Source of the DNA: DASUME01 sp038257655
GTDB lineage: Bacteria > Myxococcota_A > Polyangia > Polyangiales > DASUME01
Length of the DNA: 18,610 bases
Reading direction: 5' to 3'
NCBI GenBank assembly: GCA_038257655.1
Contig: JBBSJC010000091.1
Coordinates: 1 to 18,610, forward strand
The position numbers were made by a program, and so were the translations under genes. Of the stretch, positions 1 through 5,387 are shown one piece after another; the first letter of the stretch is position 1, and each line of letters opens with the position of its first letter. Under the pieces are notes generated by a model. The model saw only the letters and a list, made by a program, of their open reading frames with translations, made no database searches and was not told the DNA's origin.

Positions 1-320
1 ACACACTACCACGCAAGGTGGCGCCTCGACCACCGCTCGGTGGCGCAAGGGGTCGGAACGTAGGCGTGGGCACATGTCCGGGCCCGGCGGGGGCTCTCGC
101 GTCAACCCTGCACGCGACATTGGACCCCGGCGTGTTCGTCCCCGCTTGCTCCGAACCGTAGAGAGCCAATTTGGCCGAGTGAGAGCCACGCTGTGTCGCC
201 ATCGAAGCGCACCTCGAGTTGCGTGCGACCATCCTCGGCTTGATAGAGAAGGAACCGTTACCGTTAGGTGGTGATTCGCGCGCGACCATGGCTACGGTCC
301 GCGTGCTCTCCACCGCCCCC
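1..320. other. No convincing gene; left edge of decayed region
   Basis: I see no supported gene here. An open frame at 74-274 on the plus strand has no recognisable protein features and no good ribosome binding site. A short perfect hairpin sits at 30-43 (CCACCG, 2-nt loop, CGGTGG), but it has no T-tract and so is not a convincing terminator. The stretch lies beside several gene fossils and may itself be decayed sequence. Confidence 0.4.
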
Positions 321-482
321 CTCCCGCGCCCGTCTTATCTCCTGCCGCGTCATCGGCCCACGCAAGTAAGACATCCCCCAACGCGGGTGCAGCAAGCGCG
401 TGCCGTCCTTGGCATGACTATCGCGCACCACAAACCATCTGGGCGCAAGCCGCTTGAGCGTCTGCTCCAAGTCGCGTGCGGA
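321..482 (-). pseudogene. Fossil of the C-terminus of a HerA-like ATP-binding protein
   Basis: About 50 codons on the minus strand read like the very C-terminal region of bacterial HerA/DUF853-type ATPases. In those proteins a segment of the form 'LxPRxFVxRdxH' is followed by a near-invariant 'RWxxSYLRGPLTrxqI'. Here the corresponding words are LAPRWFVVRDSHAK and RWGMSYLRGPMTRQEI. Nothing upstream in the frame matches the ATPase core (no Walker A or B). The reading frame instead runs into unrelated toxin and DUF1016-like sequence, so this is a broken remnant and not a gene. The family assignment is by memory of the conserved C-terminal motif and is moderately uncertain. The decay fits the surrounding cluster of truncated toxin-antitoxin genes. 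Confidence 0.45.
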
Positions 483-531
483 GGTGCCGTCCTGCGCTGG
501 GCAACCCCCGCTCCGAGCGCGATCCGCGCCC

Positions 532-563
532 GTGCAAGGGAGGGCTTGGCACAATTGCCCTGG
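532..563 (+). repeat. 32-bp near-copy of an internal DUF1016 gene segment (copy 1)
   Basis: This stretch aligns with 10672-10701 inside the DUF1016 gene at 30 of 32 positions, with two single-base indels as the only differences. At the intact site it encodes the words VQGGLAQLPW of a conserved DUF1016 stretch; here the indels break the frame. The flanks do not align. It lies exactly at the point where the ParE-type toxin fossil stops matching its family, so it marks a recombination junction or a residue of a lost DUF1016 gene. Confidence 0.55.
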
Positions 564-612
564 CTTCGCGCAGCTCCTCCATGGCTTCGGGTCGAAGCCG
601 AACCTCACGCAT
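562..612 (-). pseudogene. Truncated ParE/RelE-type toxin, N-terminal fragment only
   Basis: Only the first 17 residues look like a ParE/RelE toxin: MREVRLRPEAMEELREA resembles the usual first strand and helix, in which the family shows a 'peA..El..A' pattern. After that the expected continuation (an aromatic 'WYE'-like helix end, then the beta-sheet with basic catalytic residues) is absent. The frame runs into a 32-bp DUF1016-like piece and stops without family features. Its ATG shares one base with the stop codon of the antitoxin upstream (TGATG), the normal coupled arrangement of these modules. I infer that a formerly complete antitoxin-toxin pair lost nearly all of its toxin by recombination. 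Confidence 0.5.
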
Positions 613-821
613 CACTTCTTCCGAAGCGCGGCGCGTAGCTCTGTGAGTGCACGATCAAGCGGCACCGACGCGCTCGGGTCTGCGTCCGCACGCTCTGCGC
701 GCAACTCAAGCTCGCATGCCCATGCGGCATCTACCTCAGCCTGATCATCCATGTCGGAATCCTCGACGCTGGCGAGCAACTCGCTTGCGAGCTTGGCGCG
801 CTCGTCTTCGGGGCGAGCCAA
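612..821 (-). CDS. Small addiction-module antitoxin (TIGR02574-like), toxin lost
   Basis: The protein is about 69 aa, acidic and helical. It matches the pattern of the 'putative addiction module component' antitoxins: an opening (PEDERAKLASELLASVE) like the family's 'LPxEERxxLAxxLLxSLe', a middle acidic stretch ending in 'AWxxELxxRxer', and a basic tail. In that family the antitoxin precedes and neutralises a ParE/RelE-type mRNase or gyrase toxin. Here only the first 17 codons of such a toxin remain downstream, so this is probably an orphan. The only start close to the expected N-terminus is TTG at 821. In-frame codons upstream (ESIRAAALA) still look like family sequence, so the original start may be lost or further upstream. 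It may be a non-functional remnant. Confidence 0.5.
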   Translation of the reverse strand: MARPEDERAKLASELLASVEDSDMDDQAEVDAAWACELELRAERADADPSASVPLDRALTELRAALRKK

Positions 822-1058
822 AGCAGCCGCACGGATGGATTCGCGTCCCGTGGTTCTTGAGCCTGAATCGTGTGACCGCCGCCTCTGCGCCGCGCGAGCG
901 TCCGAACTCGCGCGTGAAGCGTCCAGAAGACGATGGTTCGCTGCAGCGCGCGCGAAAGACTGTCAGATTCGGCTCACGGTGTTACGGGGAGCGGTGATTG
1001 ATCGTTGCGAGCCGGTGATTGCGGTGGGCGCGCCGCGCTCGCCGTCAGAAGCAACGGC

Positions 1059-1230
1059 GTGGAACGAGGACCTTATCGAAGACGATGGCGCTTCTACGAA
1101 TCCGCGACGGGGAACCGGCCGGTGGCGGCCTTCTTGGACGAGCTATCTGCTATCGATGGCGGCGGAGGTGGTCGCCGCGAAAGATGTCGCAGCCCACGGA
1201 CTGACGCTGCCCGCCACCAGCTGCGCTCAA
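1059..1230 (+). pseudogene. Frameshifted HigB/Gp49-type toxin remnant
   Basis: The words WRFYESATGNRPVAAFLDEL (from about 1086) match the N-terminus of phage-derived Gp49-like/HigB toxins, ribosome-dependent mRNases, whose family opening is 'fYet.sGr.PV.eFLd.L'. The match then changes frame near 1155: the continuation AEVVAAKDVAAHGLTLPAT, including the family's 'hG..LP' turn, is in the +1 frame. A possible further shift gives RHQLRS, and similarity ends by about 1230. The catalytic C-terminal half is missing. An in-frame GTG at 1059 might have been the start, but this is uncertain. The toxin-first, antitoxin-second order with the XRE gene downstream is typical of higBA loci. Confidence 0.6.
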
Positions 1231-1242
1231 TGCATATTTGCT

Positions 1243-1258
1243 ATAGCATTGATGCTAT
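1243..1258. promoter_or_regulatory. 16-bp palindrome upstream of the HigA-type antitoxin gene
   Basis: The sequence ATAGCAT-TG-ATGCTAT is a perfect inverted repeat of two 7-bp arms with a 2-bp centre, lying in a locally AT-rich stretch (1231-1260) that otherwise looks like a promoter. It ends 18 bp before the antitoxin ATG. Antitoxins of this type usually bind such palindromes to repress their own operon. That use here is an inference from position and symmetry. Confidence 0.55.
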
Positions 1259-1276
1259 GAGAGCGGAGAAAGAACG

Positions 1277-1630
1277 ATGAGCGACCTCGACCGCTACGTA
1301 TCCGAACGCAATCGGCGGGAGCCCGGCTTTGCGCAGCTTGTGAGCCATGCTGAGCGGCGACTGGCGTTCGCGCGGGTGCTTGCTGCACGGCGTCGTGCGC
1401 TCGGCAAATCGCAAACGCAGGTCGCGGCGCTGATGGATACCTCGGCCTCGATCGTCAGTCGGCTCGAGTCTGGCTCGGATGTTAGGGTCTCTACGCTTGA
1501 GAAGTACGTGGCCGCGATTGGACTGCAGTTGGAGATGCGGACAACGGAGGTGGGTAAGGTCAGGCGTGTGCCGGGGAAGGTGGCGCGTGCATCCGCTGGT
1601 AAGCGTGTGAAGCGAGCGGGCCGATCATAA
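1277..1630 (+). CDS. XRE-family HTH antitoxin (HigA-type)
   Basis: This 117-aa protein has an N-terminal helical extension (1-30), an XRE/Cro-type helix-turn-helix at about 35-85 (LAARRRALGKSQTQVAALM, then SIVSRLESG) and a basic tail rich in Lys and Arg (about 94-117). The order 'RxxlgxsQxqvAxxm..s.s.vSrlE.G' is the standard XRE HTH signature. It follows a broken HigB-type toxin by about 50 bp, as HigA antitoxins follow HigB. A ribosome binding site (GGAG at about 1265) and the palindrome at 1243-1258 precede the ATG. The antitoxin thus appears intact while its toxin is dead. It may persist as an orphan that represses itself or silences related toxins. It could also be a generic XRE regulator. 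Confidence 0.75.
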   Translation: MSDLDRYVSERNRREPGFAQLVSHAERRLAFARVLAARRRALGKSQTQVAALMDTSASIVSRLESGSDVRVSTLEKYVAAIGLQLEMRTTEVGKVRRVPGKVARASAGKRVKRAGRS

Positions 1631-1781
1631 CCTCTCCTCTTATGACTGACCGCGTGACCGTGCTGCGAACTCTTGACTTAGCCAAGGCCGATCTGTACGA
1701 GCAACTGCTACGCGACCAAAGGATTTAAGTACCTGCGCGCAGGCCAGAACCCTGCGGTGCTCGGCGCTGGCATGGCAGCAT

Positions 1782-1925
1782 CTGGAGAACGTGCGGGACG
1801 ATGAGCGCGACACGATCATCATCGGCATGACTTACGGGCCAGACCCAAAGACTGGACGGTTCCAACGTTTCGGCCCGACCAACGGCGCGAGTGGGCTGCG
1901 TCTGGCGGGGTGCTCGGACACCTAG
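1782..1925 (+). pseudogene. Fragment of a superfamily-1 (DNA2/NAM7-like) helicase C-terminus
   Basis: Forty-seven codons ending in TAG contain LENVRDDERDTIIIGMTYG, then PDPKTGRF and QRFGPTN. This matches the motif V region of large SF1 helicases of the DUF4011/DUF3320 group, where the family reads 'LENVQGDERDxIiiSxtYGpD..G....rFGPin...G.RRLNV'. The conserved 'RRLNV..TRA' that should follow is lost: after 'GLRLAG' the frame stops. Upstream (1631-1781) no helicase core is recognisable; there is only a 28-codon frame at 1642-1728 without recognised features. I read it as a relic of a degraded helicase gene, possibly from an older defence system. Confidence 0.55.
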
Positions 1926-2003
1926 ATGATTTGTCCTCGCAAACCTCGAACTTCCGAAACGACCCGGGCCGAAGGATGTGCCGCAAGGACAGTGTCCGTT
2001 CTA

Positions 2004-3695
2004 TTACTCCGCGGCCGCGACTGGGAGTGCTAGCGCGTCGCGAGCGACATCCAGCGAGTCACTGGCCAGAGTAAGCGTGATGTCATCAGCTTCGAGCTCC
2101 ACGTTGAGCGCCCTGAGTGTGCTCTTCGCCTTTTTCAGCAAACCTTCCATCTTGTCGCCGCCCTTGCGTACTTCTTCTTGCAGCTCGCGTGCGTGCTTCT
2201 CGATCTTCGCCGCCAAGTCGCGCATATTTTCGAGTCGAGCCAGCTCCTTCTGAATGGTGCCTTCGATGCTTGCGAGGGCTTTGATATCACCGGCGTCTCC
2301 CGTTCGTTGGCTGCGGGATGCAATCGCTAGGCTCAGCAGAAGCGCCGCGTGCAAATACGCATCCGTTGTCTCGTCGTGCTCGTCCCACACCACGATGATG
2401 TCCTTACCGTGGCGTGCGAGGGGACTCATGCCGTGTTGCGCGTGGGCTTTCGAGAGCACGAGAATCGAGACCGCGGCCTGACGGTTCGTGCGTGCGGTGT
2501 CGAGCTCTTTGAGTGCCTTCGTTGTGCTGAAGCCGTTTTCGCGTTTGGCTTCGAGCACGATGCGCGTGCCTGGTGCGGAGCTGTCGCCCGTGAGCTCGAG
2601 CACCAGGTCACCGACTTTGCAGGCTGCGATGCTCCCCACCTGGGTTGCGGTGACGTCGACAACGACTGGCGCGTTCCGCACGGCGGCTGAGACGAACTGC
2701 ACCATGGAGTCCTGGAAGTCGAAACCGCCGCGCGTGCTGCGTGCGTCACTGATGCGGCGCTGTTCGATGCGCGAAACGATGTCGCGGATCTCTTGCGTGC
2801 CTTTGAGCTGCTTGGCTTCGAACGCGGCGAGGGCGTCTTGCTGAGATTTGGCGCTCTGCTGGATCATGCTCGTGAGGGTCGTTTTCAGTACCGCCAAAGG
2901 TGAGCCGCTCACTTCCGGGTTCATCGCTTTGGCCAGCATGTCTTTGGCGGTGCGAGTCTCAGTCATCAACCTGCTCAGCGCCGAGTTTGGGTTGTTGGCG
3001 TCGAGCGCGGTGGTGGCCGCTTTCAGAAGCTCATCGCGATCCTCGTTGGCGGTCTCGAGCTCTTCGCGCAGGCTGCGCATGAAGCGGGCGATGGCGCCGT
3101 CCTCTGCAAGCGGGTCAAGGGCTCGGGTCAGCTCGGCTTGCTGGGACTCGAGGGCCTCGCCGATACGTTGTTCCAGCACAACCAGGAAGCCCTTACTCTC
3201 TGTGGGACTGAGGGCTTTGAGGAGCGGGCTGCTCTCGCCGACTTGGCGGGCAAGTGAGAGAGCCAGCATCCCGCGCTCGGGTGCGAGGTACTTGTCCATG
3301 GTCTGGGCGAGTACGCCGTCGTTCCGGAGGAAGTCCTGAAGACGCTCGATGACTTGCCCGTCGCGCGGGTCGAAGTAGCGGGTCAGCACTTGCTTGAGCG
3401 TTTGTTCTTGGCGTTCGACGAACGAGCGGCATTGCACATCGAGGCTCTCGCGAAGGTCGCGGCTCACATCGGAGAGGCGTGATTCGTCAGCCTGTCGGTA
3501 CGCGCCCATCACGGCCCTGAGGCCCACCCGCCAGGCATCGGTAGCAAGAGCCTGCCGTTCATGCTCGGACAGCGGACCGAAGAGCGCGACGGGCTCAGGG
3601 CGGGCGTCGACGATGCACACCGTAAGCTCGGTTGTGGCGGCGTTCAGGGTCGTTGTGGCGGCAAGATCGTGTTGGCTGGTCATGGACCCGTCCAT
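2004..3695 (-). CDS. Coiled-coil protein with PD-(D/E)XK-like nuclease domain
   Basis: The product is 563 aa. A short N-terminal region (1-50) is followed by a long, charged, helical and probably coiled-coil part (about 60-315). A compact alpha/beta domain follows (about 320-460), with GGFDF at 323-327, VGDLVLEL at 361-368 and VLEAKREN at 380-387. The spacing of Asp363, Glu382 and Lys384 is the 'D...ExK' core of restriction-endonuclease-like folds, reminiscent of DUF2130/RmuC-style proteins. A second helical region (about 475-530) ends the protein. I do not recognise a named family. It is divergent from the CARF/sigma-54 regulator, and a partial -24/-12 element overlaps its start, so co-regulation is plausible. 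ATG at 3695 is used, but ATG at 3683 is equally possible; neither has a clear ribosome binding site. Confidence 0.75.
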   Translation of the reverse strand: MDGSMTSQHDLAATTTLNAATTELTVCIVDARPEPVALFGPLSEHERQALATDAWRVGLRAVMGAYRQADESRLSDVSRDLRESLDVQCRSFVERQEQTLKQVLTRYFDPRDGQVIERLQDFLRNDGVLAQTMDKYLAPERGMLALSLARQVGESSPLLKALSPTESKGFLVVLEQRIGEALESQQAELTRALDPLAEDGAIARFMRSLREELETANEDRDELLKAATTALDANNPNSALSRLMTETRTAKDMLAKAMNPEVSGSPLAVLKTTLTSMIQQSAKSQQDALAAFEAKQLKGTQEIRDIVSRIEQRRISDARSTRGGFDFQDSMVQFVSAAVRNAPVVVDVTATQVGSIAACKVGDLVLELTGDSSAPGTRIVLEAKRENGFSTTKALKELDTARTNRQAAVSILVLSKAHAQHGMSPLARHGKDIIVVWDEHDETTDAYLHAALLLSLAIASRSQRTGDAGDIKALASIEGTIQKELARLENMRDLAAKIEKHARELQEEVRKGGDKMEGLLKKAKSTLRALNVELEADDITLTLASDSLDVARDALALPVAAAE

Positions 3696-3711
3696 TTCAT
3701 GTGACGTGCCA
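3696..3711 (-). promoter_or_regulatory. Partial sigma-54 (-24/-12) promoter match for the divergent nuclease gene
   Basis: Read on the minus strand, 3711-3705 is TGGCACG, a perfect -24 element. After 4 bp it is followed by ATGAA (3700-3696) where the consensus has TTGCW, so the -12 'GC' is imperfect (GA). A start site would fall near 3685, downstream of the listed ATG at 3695 and almost at the alternative ATG at 3683. It is therefore suggestive only, supported by the adjacent sigma-54 activator gene. Confidence 0.3.
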
Positions 3712-3765
3712 GCCCGGCGACGGGACGGGAATGCTGTGCTTTCATGTAGTTACGCCACAAGCTCA

Positions 3766-3778
3766 GAGGGGACCCCTC
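3766..3778. promoter_or_regulatory. Palindrome in the divergent intergenic region (possible activator site)
   Basis: GAGGGG-A-CCCCTC is a perfect 6-bp inverted repeat around one base, between the two divergent genes. It lies about 85 bp upstream of the predicted sigma-54 start site of the leftward gene and about 55 bp before the regulator's ATG. That is a reasonable place for an upstream activating site or an autoregulatory operator of the CARF/sigma-54 protein. No second exact copy was found near the hsdR promoter. Confidence 0.25.
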
Positions 3779-3832
3779 CCGAAAGAGAGAAGAAAGTTTC
3801 CTGTACCAGAAGGACTGTTATCCTCGGGCCCC

Positions 3833-5332
3833 ATGCATCGCGTTCTCCTCGCCTGGCTCGGCAATACGGATCTCGGTGCCGCGCAGGGCGACGTCCGGGC
3901 CGGCGATGGGCCAATCGGGCAGGCGCTGCTCGCTCGCGAGTTCGAGCATCTCGTCATCTTGAATGACCAACCCGCAGACGCGAGCGCCGACTATGTGAAG
4001 TGGCTCAAGAAGAAGGTCAGCACTGAGGTCCACTTGCGGCCGGCGAAGCTCAGCTCGCCAACCCACTACGGAGAGATCTACAAGGCGGCGACCGAAGCTG
4101 TGGCCTGGTCATTGGGCGAGTTCGGAAAGGGCGCCAAGCTTACGTTTCACCTGAGCCCGGGCACGCCAGCGATGGCGTCGATTTGGATCATCGTCGCGAA
4201 GACGCGCTTCGAGGCGGACCTCATCGAGTCGTCCTTGAAAGCCGGGGTGCGGACGGCCGAAGTGCCGTTCGAACTTGCGGCGGAACTTATCCCGTCCGTC
4301 GTGCGGCGCACTGAGGCGGAGCTCGAGAAGCTGGGTGAAGGCTTTCTGCCCGATGCGCCCGAGTTCTCCGACATCAAACATCGCAGCGATGTGATGAAGC
4401 GATTGATCGCAAGGGCTGAGCAAACCGCGCACTACAACGTGCCGGTGCTGATCCAGGGCGAGTCCGGCACGGGTAAGGAGTTGTTGGCGCGCGCGATTCA
4501 CAAGAGCGGCGCGCGGGCCAAGCACGCGTTCATCGCGGTTAACTGTGGCGCCATCCCGCGTGAGCTCGTGGAGTCAGAGTTCTTTGGACATCGTAAGGGG
4601 GCATTCACCGGCGCAGACCGCGACCGCACCGGTCATTTCGAGGCTGCCAGCGGGGGCACCCTTTTTCTCGACGAAATCGGCGAGCTTCCCCTCGATGCTC
4701 AGGCGCGGCTGCTTCGAGCCATTCAGGAAAAGAAGATCGTGCGCGTCGGCGACTCGCAGGCTCGGCCTGTTGACGTGCGGATCATCTCCGCCACGAATCG
4801 CAGTCTGCTGCACGAAGTAGGGCAGGGCCGCTTTCGCGAAGACCTATTCTTCCGCCTCGCTATTCTCGTGTTGCAGATCCCGGCGCTGCGCGAGCGGCAC
4901 GGTGACATCGGGCTCATCCTCGATGGCTTCCTCGCGAGGCTGAATGCCGAGGCAGGCAATGGTCGGGTGCAGAAGAAGCTTTCTCCCGCCGCAAGAAATC
5001 TTCTGATCAATCATCCATGGCCAGGGAACGTGCGTGAGCTCGAGGGCACGCTCTGGCGCGCGTTCGTTTGGGGCAAAGGCCCGTCGATTGATGCCGACGC
5101 CGTGCGTGAGTCGCTGTTCGATGGTTCCCCTGTGCGGAGTGATGGCGTGCTCGCCCGCCCCCTCGGAGACGGCTTCAGCCTAGAGAAGATCATTGCGGAA
5201 GTAGCTCGCCATTACGTCGCTCGTGCGCTGCACGAGTCCAACAACAACAAGACCCAGGCAGCCAAGCTGATCGGCTTTTCGAGCTACCAGCGGCTCAAGG
5301 GCTGGATCGCGAAATACAGGGTGGAGGCGTGA
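3833..5332 (+). CDS. RtcR-like sigma-54 activator with N-terminal CARF-like sensor
   Basis: This 499-aa bacterial enhancer-binding protein has three parts. Residues 1-160 look like a CARF domain: a Rossmann-like start (VLLAWLGNTD), and LTFHLSPGTPAM at 103-114 in the position of the CARF 'nltGGTk.M' loop. The AAA+ core spans about 180-405: Walker A GESGTGKE (209-216), the sigma-54 contact loop GAFTGA (256-261), Walker B LFLDEI (277-282), the arginine-finger region RFREDLFFR and HPWPGNVRELE. A Fis-type HTH closes it (about 465-495, NNKTQAAKLIGFSSY). In RtcR the CARF domain senses RNA-derived ligands and frees the ATPase to remodel sigma-54 polymerase. No rtcBA follows; a type I restriction operon does, behind a sigma-54 promoter match. 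I chose ATG 3833 because the CARF fold starts there; the open frame upstream is not domain-like. Confidence 0.92.
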   Translation: MHRVLLAWLGNTDLGAAQGDVRAGDGPIGQALLAREFEHLVILNDQPADASADYVKWLKKKVSTEVHLRPAKLSSPTHYGEIYKAATEAVAWSLGEFGKGAKLTFHLSPGTPAMASIWIIVAKTRFEADLIESSLKAGVRTAEVPFELAAELIPSVVRRTEAELEKLGEGFLPDAPEFSDIKHRSDVMKRLIARAEQTAHYNVPVLIQGESGTGKELLARAIHKSGARAKHAFIAVNCGAIPRELVESEFFGHRKGAFTGADRDRTGHFEAASGGTLFLDEIGELPLDAQARLLRAIQEKKIVRVGDSQARPVDVRIISATNRSLLHEVGQGRFREDLFFRLAILVLQIPALRERHGDIGLILDGFLARLNAEAGNGRVQKKLSPAARNLLINHPWPGNVRELEGTLWRAFVWGKGPSIDADAVRESLFDGSPVRSDGVLARPLGDGFSLEKIIAEVARHYVARALHESNNNKTQAAKLIGFSSYQRLKGWIAKYRVEA

Positions 5333-5348
5333 TGGCACAGCGCGTGCT
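5333..5348 (+). promoter_or_regulatory. Sigma-54 (-24/-12) promoter of the hsdR operon
   Basis: TGGCACA-GCGC-GTGCT begins on the base after the regulator's stop codon. It matches the consensus TGGCACG-N4-TTGCW at nine of the eleven core bases, including the essential -24 GG and -12 GC at the exact 10-bp spacing. A start site about 12 bp past the -12 GC would lie near 5359, leaving a leader of about 29 nt before the GTG start of hsdR. The gene just upstream encodes a GAFTGA-containing activator, which makes the call stronger. Confidence 0.65.
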
Positions 5349-5375
5349 CAACGGGCTGGCATGTTGCCCGCTCTC

Positions 5376-5380
5376 AAGGA
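5376..5380 (+). promoter_or_regulatory. Ribosome binding site that decides the hsdR start
   Basis: AAGGA lies 7 nt before GTG at 5388. The earlier in-frame ATG at 5361 has no such site and would fall at the predicted transcription start, so GTG 5388 is preferred. Confidence 0.55.
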
Positions 5381-5387
5381 TGTTGTC

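Noticed and set aside
30..43. Hairpin CCACCG-CT-CGGTGG as a terminator
   Set aside because: No T-run follows on either strand and no gene ends nearby within the window.
547..558. TGGCACAATTGC resembling a sigma-54 promoter
   Set aside because: The GG to GC spacing is shorter than the required 10 bp, and no gene follows in a sensible position.
5357..5372. Second sigma-54-like match (TGGCATG-TTGC-CCGCT) 24 bp after the first
   Set aside because: GG and GC are correctly spaced, but the -12 half is poorer and the start site would leave only about 5 nt before the hsdR GTG, without room for its ribosome site.
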